This document shows positions 40,949-48,489 of a stretch of DNA of 64,000 nt, in pieces. A model generated the notes under the pieces. That model had not been told where the DNA came from and did not search any database. It was given only the letters and a program-made list of their open reading frames with translations. The position numbers were made by a program, and so were the translations under genes. The number at the start of each line of letters is the position of its first letter. Position 1 is the stretch's first letter. This stretch comes from Rosenbergiella australiborealis (GTDB lineage Bacteria; Pseudomonadota; Gammaproteobacteria; Enterobacterales; Enterobacteriaceae): contig NZ_JABBFO010000003.1 of NCBI RefSeq assembly GCF_018494035.1, forward strand, positions 62,001-126,000, written 5' to 3'.

Positions 40949-42151
40949 CTAGTTAAGAACGGATAAAATATGATAGAAATCAATTTCACCATGCGGTACA
41001 CAAACCCACTCGATATGATTTTCAGTGTACACTCTCGTAGACTTGGCATCACTATGAGCCATTCTTGCCTGCGGGTCGATACCTTGCTGGTTAAATAAAA
41101 ATGCAGATAGAGCCCTTATTTCATGAAAAGTCGGTCTTTGATCTTCAGGTAACGCTGATGCAACGCCAACTTGATCTCTCAATTTTGAAAAAGAGCGGCT
41201 TATATAATCTGGTGCCACTTGAGTCGGATGCCCAACTTCCTGGCTCATTGGATTACTTCTTTTTAACGGGATTCTATGCACCACATATGGGCTGGCAACA
41301 TTATCACGACTACTCTCTATAATAGCTTTTAATGCTGGACCGATAGGGATCGCAACATGAGAGGCTTCCTTGTGTTGTACTTTCTGCCTGTGAATATATA
41401 GCGTTCCATATAGGTCATTCTCTGGGCTATCTAACCATACGCACCCGCAAACACCCTGAGCAGGTTTCTTGATTGAATATTTTATTCGTGAGACTTCAAG
41501 TCTTGCATGACTTGTCTGCAGAGCAAGGTCCATTGCTGTTTTAAGCCAGAGGGGGGCAGAATCATGAATCTTTCTGTAATCGTTAAGGCTAAGGCGCCGC
41601 CTCGTCTTTTTATCAACCCTACGCATTTTCTTTTTCTCTGCAGGGTTGTCGATCATCAATGACTCATCGACAGCATAGCTAAATAGCTTTTTCAGAAAGC
41701 TGACTTTCCTGTTCTGCACATTCGCTGAGGAAGTTTCGTGATACTTAGCGATAAAAGCATTTACGTGCTCAAGCTGGATATCACAGGCATAGATATCAGA
41801 GAAGAAATCTTTAACGCGGACGATATCGTTTTTCCAGACAGCTACCGTGTCTGAGCTTGGTTTTTCATCGACGATAGCTCGGTCTAATAACTTCTCTGCA
41901 TAAACAGAAAACGGTTTAGCTTCTCCGTTCTCTCCGCCAGATTCCCTGATCAGGCTGTCTAGCGAAGGTGTCGTATCAGGCCGCATTCTGTTGTTATATT
42001 CGCGCGCAATGGCTATGGCCAAGGCTCTATCAGAGCCAAGGCTTTTACGCTTCCCGGTTATCAGTGTGAAACGATAAACATTTGCTGACGCATCAAAAAA
42101 GAGATGATCAGGAAGATGTCTATTTTCTCTTTTGCGGGGACGACCTAACAT
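40949..42151 (-). CDS. int: Lambda-type tyrosine integrase
   Basis: 400 aa. The N-terminal arm-binding domain (GRPRKRENRHLPDHLFF, RVG-like SLGSDRALAIAIA) resembles lambda Int. The catalytic core has an Arg in TSHARLEVSRIKY, the HEIRAL box (His-x-x-Arg), His in MAHSDAKS and the nucleophile in TRVYTEN. It starts one base after the excisionase stop (TAAATG). It should recombine the attachment site in tRNA-Pro. Confidence 0.93.
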   Translation of the reverse strand: MLGRPRKRENRHLPDHLFFDASANVYRFTLITGKRKSLGSDRALAIAIAREYNNRMRPDTTPSLDSLIRESGGENGEAKPFSVYAEKLLDRAIVDEKPSSDTVAVWKNDIVRVKDFFSDIYACDIQLEHVNAFIAKYHETSSANVQNRKVSFLKKLFSYAVDESLMIDNPAEKKKMRRVDKKTRRRLSLNDYRKIHDSAPLWLKTAMDLALQTSHARLEVSRIKYSIKKPAQGVCGCVWLDSPENDLYGTLYIHRQKVQHKEASHVAIPIGPALKAIIESSRDNVASPYVVHRIPLKRSNPMSQEVGHPTQVAPDYISRSFSKLRDQVGVASALPEDQRPTFHEIRALSAFLFNQQGIDPQARMAHSDAKSTRVYTENHIEWVCVPHGEIDFYHILSVLN

Positions 42152-42361
42152 TTACGCCTCACTGATAAGATGATGAACAGCGTTTGATACAATACTACTA
42201 ATTCCCCAGTGCTCAGTTGATATGACCCACACACTCTCATCGACAATACGACCTTGTAAGACACCATTTCTTACCCATTTTTTGATGGTTCGATTGTCTG
42301 GTTGTGATCCGGTTTCAAATTCTCTCTTAGCCCAAGCGCTAGCTCTCATTAATTTACTCAT
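42152..42361 (-). CDS. xis: Excisionase-like protein
   Basis: 69 aa winged-helix-like protein: RASAWAKREFETGSQPDNRT and IKKWVRNGVLQGRIVD follow the pattern of small phage excisionases. ATG 42361 is supported by GGAGG just upstream; the longer in-frame reading is not Xis-like. Direct junction with int indicates co-expression from the left-arm transcript. Confidence 0.75.
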   Translation of the reverse strand: MSKLMRASAWAKREFETGSQPDNRTIKKWVRNGVLQGRIVDESVWVISTEHWGISSIVSNAVHHLISEA

Positions 42362-42561
42362 ATGTCCTCCAAATAATTTACTGTATTGGCTTTGGTTAAC
42401 CGTTGATATTAACGTTACTAAACACACTTTTCTTACAGGCATAGTTGACCGCCGATTATCGGTGCGGGAATAGGGTGGGTTGATTTAAGGGTGGGTACTA
42501 GTGACGGTTAAAAAAATTTAGCGCAGACAATCTTCTCTCCATCTTCACGGTATTCAAAGCA

Positions 42562-42660
42562 TTAATAGCTTATTCCTGACACCCGCTCGGGTTTAATTCT
42601 TCTCGCCAGTGCTGCTTTTAAGTGCTGTTTCGCTTCTGAATCAGCTTGGTATGCGTACAT
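42562..42660 (-). CDS. Possible very small phage protein, 32 aa
   Basis: Short frame MYAYQADSEAKQHLKAALAR onwards with GGAAA before the ATG. It lies between the excisionase and the lipoprotein gene, in the same direction. Small left-arm frames like this are common in lambdoid phages; nothing more can be said. Confidence 0.35.
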   Translation of the reverse strand: MYAYQADSEAKQHLKAALARRIKPERVSGISY

Positions 42661-42680
42661 AATAATTTCCTTTGGGCAAT

Positions 42681-42702
42681 AAAAAACCCGCCTCAGCGGG
42701 TG
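42681..42702 (-). terminator. Terminator after the lipoprotein gene
   Basis: On the minus strand ACCCGC, TGAG loop, GCGGGTTTTTT. Confidence 0.85.
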
Positions 42703-42718
42703 GTTGATAAATCTAATA

Positions 42719-43117
42719 TCACCATTTCATGTGGTGTAATTTATAATTCGATTCTTCCAGTTTTTTTATTAAATCGGGCACATCTGCATCTTTAACTTTT
42801 TTTAGATGCATGTCCCCATCGTAAATAGTGTTATTTTCTTCGTTATAAATCATATCGAACATATCATCTGTAGCAATGGTATCCTTGTCTTTGCTATGCA
42901 TAGTATATTCGTTTTTACTCACTAACTTGCCATTTTCAGCGTCAAGTCTAGTAACCTTGAAATGATCACCTTTGTCCTCAATTTTAAATACTTGGTATGT
43001 GTCATATTCTCCTTTTTCTGCCCATATACCTTCAAATTTCTTACCGTTATTATCACATCCAGATAAAACCAAGGAAGCGAAAAAAACTACAAACAAAGAT
43101 AAAATCTTTTTAAACAT
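42719..43117 (-). CDS. Phage-encoded lipoprotein of unknown function
   Basis: 132 aa with a lipoprotein signal: basic MFKKI, hydrophobic core, lipobox VLSGC with Cys near residue 20. The residues after Cys are DN; Asp at +2 favours retention in the inner membrane. The mature part is charged and probably beta-rich (GIWAEKGEYDTYQVFKIEDK). GGAGGG precedes ATG 43117. It has its own terminator, which fits a moron gene expressed in the lysogen, perhaps altering the cell surface or superinfection. That role is inference. The next 260 bases to the HNH gene hold no supported gene. Confidence 0.65.
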   Translation of the reverse strand: MFKKILSLFVVFFASLVLSGCDNNGKKFEGIWAEKGEYDTYQVFKIEDKGDHFKVTRLDAENGKLVSKNEYTMHSKDKDTIATDDMFDMIYNEENNTIYDGDMHLKKVKDADVPDLIKKLEESNYKLHHMKW

Positions 43118-43378
43118 GCGACCCTCCATTTTTTTGGTAACATATAAATAACACATTGAGTAATGTGAATAAACTATTACCAATATGCATTAAAATATTA
43201 ATGGATTGCTTACTATGTTTGATCTCTTTGAGAGGTTTGCAGAGTCTTATCCACTTTACTCGCCACTAAAAGTTAGCCTTCCTTGGCGATGGAGTTCAGT
43301 AGCTGAATTTTTTTAAAGAGCAATTTATTCCGCCGAGATTATACCGATAAGCTATTTCAGATAATGAAAGAGACTTGA

Positions 43379-44239
43379 TTAACTCGATGGCCTGTTTTGA
43401 ATGAAAATACTCTTTAATTCATCCACGCTCAACCAAGCTCTTTTACGATGTATCATTCTATGACAATTTGCACATAGAATAGCGAGGTCATTAACGGTGG
43501 TTGTTTCGTTTTCATCTCTGAGGTTTAGTGGATTGATATGATGGCATTCCGCAAACCCAGAACCGGTTTTACCGTATGCTTTGCTAAAGTCAAAGTTACA
43601 GACTTCGCAAGCTAATGTACCTGTTTCTTTGATAACTTTATCTTTTTTTATTTTAATCAGTTTGGCATTACGCTCTCTGGATTTATGTACGCGATAAATC
43701 GGACGTCCTTCTGAAGCGTGATGGGAAGATGATATTGCGTCATCAGTAGGCTCATCTGGGACTGTAACGTCAGCAAGTACATCAATACTTTCAGTTGGAG
43801 TAACAGAACCTTGCGTACAGGCTGATTTTCTAGCTGCTTCGACAAAATCTTGGTTAAAAAACTCTGTTCCGAATAAAATATCTTCACCAAAGTCTTTAAT
43901 TATCTCAAATCTAAATCTATGGGGATAAATTTCGTCATCAGGCCAAACTTTATCAGTAGACTTATAATAGCCACGGGTGACACGTCCTATAATGATTTTT
44001 TTTACCATTCCCCGAAAATCAGATAACTTATCTTTCCCTACACGAGAAAAACCTGCTGGGGTCGGTCCTTCAGCTTTAAGCCATGATATTGAATACACAA
44101 AGGCGACTAAGTCTCCCTCTTTAACATCTTTAACCGACCCATGCTTTTTATCATTTACTCCCCAAATTCCGTTTTGCATTCCTATAGGAAAGTTTATCTT
44201 CGAAAAAGGTTTATTCGAGACGTAAGTCACCCAAATCAT
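43379..44239 (-). CDS. EVE-like plus HNH endonuclease, possible modification-dependent restriction enzyme
   Basis: 286 aa with two parts. Residues 1-130 (IWVTYVSNKPFSKINFPIG, VKEGDLVAFVYSI, VKKIIIGRVTRGYYK) look like a PUA/EVE-type module. Residues 200-280 form a McrA-like HNH nuclease: CEVCNFDFSKAYG, FAECHHINPL, NDLAILCANCHRMIHR. EVE-HNH fusions are known among restriction enzymes that cut DNA with modified cytosine. ATG 44239 follows a GGGGTAA site. A role against phages with modified DNA is inferred; assignment of the N-terminal domain is the weaker part. Confidence 0.7.
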   Translation of the reverse strand: MIWVTYVSNKPFSKINFPIGMQNGIWGVNDKKHGSVKDVKEGDLVAFVYSISWLKAEGPTPAGFSRVGKDKLSDFRGMVKKIIIGRVTRGYYKSTDKVWPDDEIYPHRFRFEIIKDFGEDILFGTEFFNQDFVEAARKSACTQGSVTPTESIDVLADVTVPDEPTDDAISSSHHASEGRPIYRVHKSRERNAKLIKIKKDKVIKETGTLACEVCNFDFSKAYGKTGSGFAECHHINPLNLRDENETTTVNDLAILCANCHRMIHRKRAWLSVDELKSIFIQNRPSS

Positions 44240-44313
44240 AATTACCCCAGTGATAGTTAAACAGCCACTCGAGCAAAAACATAACACAGGCTAATATATT
44301 TCAGAACGAATGA

Positions 44314-45189
44314 TTAGTTATCAATGGTAAAATCCTCGCTTCTTAATTCATAAATATCTGTAGCGTAGCTCAATAACCCGTCTGATTCTGCTAGAGCCCT
44401 AGCGGCGTATCGGTAGGCTTTATCCAGTTCAGCTTGATTTTTCGCTTTCATCGCGGCGTCCTTAAATGCCTCCAATATTTGCTCGGGAGTTCTAACTTCC
44501 TTGCTAGAGTTATCACTCTTAACCGGGTCGGGCTCTTTCTTAGCATTAATAAGATTATTCAGGTCATTACCGGAGCGAGCCGGGGTGATATCACGCTCAA
44601 TTTTATTGGTAGCTTCAAATTCGTCAGGTGTGTACACGCCCAAGATTACGTCGGGAGTGTAGAGTCGGGCCCAATACTTCACCGCTAAGTAAGCGATTTG
44701 CTGTTTTGGAGCGGTCTTCCATAACGGTGAGTTACGAGTAGTAATGAATTCAAGATGTAGCCATTCTCCCCAGGTAATTTCCGTTTCACCACGAAGAACC
44801 GCACCGACACGAACACATAGGCCGCGCTCGTTACTCGCGTTCGCAGGACCGGGCTTAAACTTCTGCCAGTCGCCTTCATATTCGTACTTGAATCGACCCT
44901 GCACTGCCGTTGAACTAGTCACCACAGCGTTAACTAGTTGAGCTTCGTAACCTAAAGTACCGTTAACTAAATGCGTTTTCTGTGCCACTGCGTAGGGATT
45001 CATTCCCCACTGTGCCGCCTGGAGAGCAACCGCTAAGCAGTCAGCAGGATTCCCAGCAAGATGTTTTGGCACCGTTGATACACCTTGAGCCATAACCTCA
45101 GCGAAAGCTTGTAGCTTTTGCAATCCTGTAGGACTGAATATTGCTGATTTAGTCTCAGCCTCGTTAGCTTGTACGATTTCATTACTCAT
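44314..45189 (-). CDS. recT: RecT-family single-strand annealing protein
   Basis: 291 aa phage recombinase: SPTGLQKLQAFAEVMAQGV, LAGNPADCLAVALQAAQWGM and NPYAVAQKTHLVNGTLGYE are RecT signatures. It anneals single-stranded ends made by its partner exonuclease. ATG 45189 has GGAGAGA six bases upstream. The start overlaps the end of the exonuclease gene, so the pair is cotranslated. Confidence 0.93.
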   Translation of the reverse strand: MSNEIVQANEAETKSAIFSPTGLQKLQAFAEVMAQGVSTVPKHLAGNPADCLAVALQAAQWGMNPYAVAQKTHLVNGTLGYEAQLVNAVVTSSTAVQGRFKYEYEGDWQKFKPGPANASNERGLCVRVGAVLRGETEITWGEWLHLEFITTRNSPLWKTAPKQQIAYLAVKYWARLYTPDVILGVYTPDEFEATNKIERDITPARSGNDLNNLINAKKEPDPVKSDNSSKEVRTPEQILEAFKDAAMKAKNQAELDKAYRYAARALAESDGLLSYATDIYELRSEDFTIDN

Positions 45190-46004
45190 AATTGATCTCT
45201 CCGTCTGGCCCACTCAGGGCGAGCTAATTTCTCTACGCCGCCCCAGTTTCCGGTAGCTACGCATTCGTGATAAGTGGTTAGGTTCCTGCGAAATTCGCGA
45301 TAACCGGCCTCGACATCTTCGGTTTCTAACTCGAAAACTCGCACCGGGTAGCGACCACAGTTGATGGTTTCACTCACCGCAATAAAGACGAATAGGGGGT
45401 ATTCGCCGAACTGTTTCAGATATCCTTCACGATACATCGCATCCTGAACGTGATACCGAAACTCTTCGACGTGGCGACTGAATCGCTCCATGTCTGCGAC
45501 CTTTTTAACGTCTGCGATGACTGGTTGAGCATTGAGAAATTTATCCGGCCTTATTCGGCATAGCTCCTCTGTTTCTTCATCCCGCCAGTAAATAGAACTC
45601 TCACAACACCCTTCAGCCTCGAGCAGCCAGCGCGCTCCGGTGTGAGCCATAGCGCTATCCCGCATGAGTTTCAATTTCCTGTCGTCGTCATGGGTTATTG
45701 GGGTTATTCCCTCACGCTTACAACGCTCAAAGAATTGTTGCTCCTCTTCACGCCCAGCGGTGGTACGGCGGTTGACGTCGGGTCCAATCTCGAACCGTTG
45801 ACTGAATATTTCTGGTTCAAGCAAAAGGCAGTGTAGGGCGGTCCCCATATCCAGTGCGGCAGTTTTCTCTTCATCAATAGGCGCACTCTTGCGCCACTGA
45901 TAAATGGCCGGGCTGATCGCGATATCATCCAGTTGAGATTTACTTATGCCCGGACCGCTGTGATAAGCACTATTGGATATGTCGTGATATATCCCAGGCT
46001 TCAT
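45186..46004 (-). CDS. RecE/exonuclease VIII-type nuclease
   Basis: 272 aa PD-(D/E)XK exonuclease, equivalent to the C-terminal nuclease domain of RecE. Seen are ISKSQLDDIAISPAIYQW, DMGTALHCLLLEPEIF, and the catalytic region RIRPDKFLNAQPVIADVKKV (Asp, Asp-x-Lys) followed by YHVQDAMYREGY. It degrades one strand of linear DNA to load RecT. It shares its start with the stop of the upstream gene (TGATG). Confidence 0.9.
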   Translation of the reverse strand: MKPGIYHDISNSAYHSGPGISKSQLDDIAISPAIYQWRKSAPIDEEKTAALDMGTALHCLLLEPEIFSQRFEIGPDVNRRTTAGREEEQQFFERCKREGITPITHDDDRKLKLMRDSAMAHTGARWLLEAEGCCESSIYWRDEETEELCRIRPDKFLNAQPVIADVKKVADMERFSRHVEEFRYHVQDAMYREGYLKQFGEYPLFVFIAVSETINCGRYPVRVFELETEDVEAGYREFRRNLTTYHECVATGNWGGVEKLARPEWARRRDQL

Positions 46005-46324
46005 CAGGCGATCCCCCAGTAGTCTTGTTTGTAGTTATAGATTTCATAGGCACGTTCAGCTATCACCCGTGATTCCACTAACTTGAAAAGAGCATCCTCA
46101 CCTTGCTCTTGTGTCTCCACGTCATAATCGAGCAGGTACTCAAGGGCGCGTTTGGTGTTTTCGGTTTCGTTTAACGCGAATAAGACATTGAAAAGGGGGT
46201 TGGACTTGAGTGGATGGATAACTTCATCAATGCGTTGCTTAATCAGCTCATTTTCCATCTGGTTATCGCCGGAGCGAAGTACCGCGACGATTTTTTTGAA
46301 TTCATGCACTTCCTGAATGTTCAT
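46004..46324 (-). CDS. Left-arm phage protein of unknown function
   Basis: 106 aa, helical and charged (EVHEFKKIVAVLRSGDNQME; ALFKLVESRVIAERAYEIY). GGAGGTCAC precedes the start. It is coupled by overlaps to the genes on both sides, in the row leading to exonuclease and RecT. Not recognised. Confidence 0.65.
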   Translation of the reverse strand: MNIQEVHEFKKIVAVLRSGDNQMENELIKQRIDEVIHPLKSNPLFNVLFALNETENTKRALEYLLDYDVETQEQGEDALFKLVESRVIAERAYEIYNYKQDYWGIA

Positions 46325-46440
46325 TGTGACCTCCATAAATCCTTTATGAGAGTGGTAAAGCCTAAAAAAGAGCGACGGTAAATCCTGAATTCACCCTTTA
46401 AGTAAAGCGTGACATATTGGCGAGTCAGTGAGATTTTCAC
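46321..46440 (-). CDS. Small basic phage protein, 39 aa
   Basis: GTG-started frame MKISLTRQYVTLYLKGEFRI and onward, with CGGAGG eight bases upstream. Its stop overlaps the next start (ATGA) and its start overlaps the previous stop (GTGA). This overlap pattern in a compact operon supports translation. Function unknown. Confidence 0.5.
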   Translation of the reverse strand: MKISLTRQYVTLYLKGEFRIYRRSFLGFTTLIKDLWRSQ

Positions 46441-46562
46441 GCGTATGCCTCCGGTCTTGTCGAGTCATTAATTAATTGCTGAATACGGTCTAATTGCGTG
46501 GTGTAGAAAGATTTCAATAGCTTATAAGCAGCGCCAATGACGCCGCCGATGAACGTTCTCAT
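46437..46562 (-). CDS. Small phage protein, 41 aa
   Basis: MRTFIGGVIGAAYKLLKSFY and onward: a hydrophobic, Gly-rich N-terminus, then an amphipathic part (TQLDRIQQLIND). GGAG lies eight bases before the ATG. It might be a small membrane-active peptide; no family is recognised. Confidence 0.5.
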   Translation of the reverse strand: MRTFIGGVIGAAYKLLKSFYTTQLDRIQQLINDSTRPEAYA

Positions 46563-46634
46563 TGGCGATACTCCGTTAAGTGCTGTTGTCATACCATCGT
46601 CCGCTTAAAAAAATGGACGCTTGTATAACGCGCA

Positions 46635-46661
46635 TAAAAAAGCCCTTCGTGAAGGAAGGGC
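46635..46661 (-). terminator. Left-arm terminator
   Basis: On the minus strand GCCCTT ... AAGGGCTTTTTT. It precedes the exonuclease-RecT row, so antiterminated transcription would be needed to pass it. Confidence 0.75.
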
Positions 46662-46758
46662 GTGGTTTTTTCAAATTTGATTAGAGTAAGATGCTCTCAT
46701 TAACTGTTCTGCGGGCAGTACTACCCACATAGCACACTCTAAAATGAGCTATAGGGGA

Positions 46759-47121
46759 TTACTTCAATATCAGGTCAAACCTGTTGCTGTACATAATGCA
46801 AACAGAATCTAAGATATCGTCTTTTAATTCTGATATAGGTGGCGACTCTTGTCTTTCACCGAGGAAACACTCTCCGCCAGTCGATCTATTTGCAATTAAC
46901 ATCACAATGTTTGATGCTATCTTTTGTATCTGCCCCTGTAGTATTCGCTTTGATGAACCATATATTGCTCCCGATTCAAAGTTTTTCTTAGATGATGAAA
47001 TAAGTTCGACTGAAGTTTTTAATAGCTCAGTGAGCACACCCTCCTTAATCTCCCCGTAAATACTCCAATCATCATTAACTTTATGAATTTCAGTTTCAGT
47101 GCTTTTACTACTTTCAGTCAT
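46759..47121 (-). CDS. Left-arm phage protein of unknown function
   Basis: 120 aa, Ser/Thr-rich acidic N-terminus (MTESSKSTETEIHKVNDDW) and helical middle (VLTELLKTSVELISSSKKN). GGGAG precedes the ATG. It stands between two terminators downstream of the N-like gene. Not recognised. Confidence 0.55.
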   Translation of the reverse strand: MTESSKSTETEIHKVNDDWSIYGEIKEGVLTELLKTSVELISSSKKNFESGAIYGSSKRILQGQIQKIASNIVMLIANRSTGGECFLGERQESPPISELKDDILDSVCIMYSNRFDLILK

Positions 47122-47125
47122 TATG

Positions 47126-47152
47126 TACTCCCATAAAAAAAGCCGCTCTGGG
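47126..47152 (-). terminator. Weak left-arm terminator after N
   Basis: On the minus strand GTCGC, CCAGA loop, GCGGCTTTTTTT. The short stem fits a terminator that N-modified polymerase reads through. Confidence 0.6.
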
Positions 47153-47273
47153 CGACTTGTCCGATTATCCGGTATTACTGAATAGTTAATTTACCTATTC
47201 ATAAAGCTATTCATTTTCTATCGAAACCCTTGTCTGGTAAGGGTATGGAGTGAGTAGCTAGCTATTCAAAAAC

Positions 47274-47528
47274 TTACCTCGCACTCACTGAAACTGATTT
47301 ACGATGACCTGCGAAAAATATTCCGACTTCTGGCAGGCATTGGGAACTTGACTCACTGCCTCTATCTCGCAGCGTCAGAGTGCCGTTAAGAGCTTTACTA
47401 ACTCGACCTGAGCAACCAGTCATAATCGACTCGATATGTTGCTCTAATCGGTTCTCAGCGGCTAATTGTTCACGTTCTAACTTGCGGCGTTCAATTCGGC
47501 GCAGCTTGCAGCGTTTTTTTGCGTTCAT
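47274..47528 (-). CDS. N-like antitermination protein
   Basis: 84 aa. The N-terminus is an arginine-rich RNA-binding helix (NAKKRCKLRRIERRKLERE), as in lambdoid N proteins. The C-terminus FFAGHRKSVSVSAR resembles the end of P22 gp24 (AAGHRKS then AR). It is the first gene of the left arm, after a leader of about 250 bases from PL. Ribosome binding site GGAGG. It should bind nut RNA and let polymerase pass the early terminators. Assignment rests on remembered similarity, position and composition. Confidence 0.75.
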   Translation of the reverse strand: MNAKKRCKLRRIERRKLEREQLAAENRLEQHIESIMTGCSGRVSKALNGTLTLRDRGSESSSQCLPEVGIFFAGHRKSVSVSAR

Positions 47529-47783
47529 GATTACCTCCGTAATTAGTTTTGGTGATTGAATGACCGGCGCTGATCCCCGGTATTGCAGAAGTAATGAGGA
47601 GTCTGTGTGGACACTTATTCATCACCGTTCGCATCAGCCTGCGAATCCATTCAATCCCAAAACCAACTGCGTTTTGGTGTACACCTCGCGGCATACCAGC
47701 CTAGTTATTAATGAGCAGCCAGACTCTTGTCTGGCGCGGTAGGTAATCTGTTTACCGCATCGATGTTTCGTCTCGATGGATTA

Positions 47784-47854
47784 AATATACAAAATGTATT
47801 CATAGTATTCAATACATTTTGTATACTTGTTTGGCGTGAAAATACAATGCGTAT
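47784..47854 (-). promoter_or_regulatory. Leftward early promoter PL with three operators (OL)
   Basis: Operators: ATACAAAATGTAT (47787-47799), ATACATTTTGTAT (47812-47824) and ATACAATGCGTAT (47842-47854). On the minus strand PL is TTGAAT (-35, 47807-47812), 17 bases, TATATT (-10, 47784-47789), overlapped by the first two operators. The leader 47529-47783 contains several hairpins (for example CCAGAC-AAGA-GTCTGG) and a boxA-like TGCTCATTA, but I cannot assign nutL firmly. Confidence 0.85.
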
Positions 47855-47948
47855 GATTTTTAACGATATTTATTTTCACAGACGAAATAAAGCTGTATAT
47901 ACCGGCGAAGTATTAGGGATGGATGGTGCGCTAGGTGGGGTAGGGGCG

Positions 47949-47972
47949 AAAAAAATCCCGCCGGAGCGGGAT
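47949..47972 (-). terminator. Terminator of the cI-ImmA-PIN lysogenic transcript
   Basis: On the minus strand ATCCCGC, TCCG loop, GCGGGATTTTTTT, just after the PIN gene and before OL. Confidence 0.88.
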
Positions 47973-47976
47973 ATTC

Positions 47977-48489
47977 TTATTTGATTGAGAAATTATTTGC
48001 TGCAAAGCTTGGTAGAAATTCGTATAGGGTGAGGGTTTTTACTCCATGAATTGCGGCAGCATCGGGAATCATAATTCTCTTTTTTGGCATACCGCCAGAA
48101 GGTTTTTCATGAGTTATGATTGTAAAATCATGAGTCATGGCATGAGCTATGAGAAAAGCGTCGGCTTTCTCTGTACTAGCAAAATCTACCTTAGCTTTAA
48201 CGTGAACATCTAAAGTATTAGCCCAATTCATCAGTTTCGAGTAGTTGGAGATAGAGCTGATTTCATTTTCAAAGAAGCTACTTGGAAGTTCATTATTTAC
48301 CCAGTGGTAAAGAGGATCTTTCTTTACACAAAGTTCTTTTTTTACAGCATTTATACTATAGACCACACCACGATTATGTAGGGCAATTAAAAAATCCCAG
48401 AAAATTTTGCAGTAGTCAAAATTATAGGCGAAGTTTTTTGCTTCAATAAATACGTTACTATCAATTAAGAACTTACCATTGCCACTCAT
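47977..48489 (-). CDS. PIN-fold (DUF4411) protein
   Basis: 170 aa. PIN features: FLIDSNVFIEAKNF (first acidic site), an acidic residue in VKKELCVKK, EKADAFLIAHAM and HDFTIITHE. DUF4411 proteins typically pair with ImmA/IrrE peptidases and are regarded as likely toxin ribonucleases. The start overlaps the stop of the ImmA gene by four bases. It is the last gene of the cI transcript. Confidence 0.85.
   Translation of the reverse strand: MSGNGKFLIDSNVFIEAKNFAYNFDYCKIFWDFLIALHNRGVVYSINAVKKELCVKKDPLYHWVNNELPSSFFENEISSISNYSKLMNWANTLDVHVKAKVDFASTEKADAFLIAHAMTHDFTIITHEKPSGGMPKKRIMIPDAAAIHGVKTLTLYEFLPSFAANNFSIK

Noticed and set aside
43215-43316. A 33-codon plus-strand frame starting MFDLFERFAESYP between the lipoprotein and HNH genes
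   Set aside because: No ribosome binding site and opposite to all neighbours; probably chance or a remnant.
47491-47694. A 67-codon minus-strand frame starting MPRGVHQNAVGFGIEWIRRL across the PL leader
   Set aside because: It overlaps the N-like gene and the leader hairpins and has no clear ribosome binding site. Similar text occurs in prophage leaders as chance frames, so I did not call it a gene.
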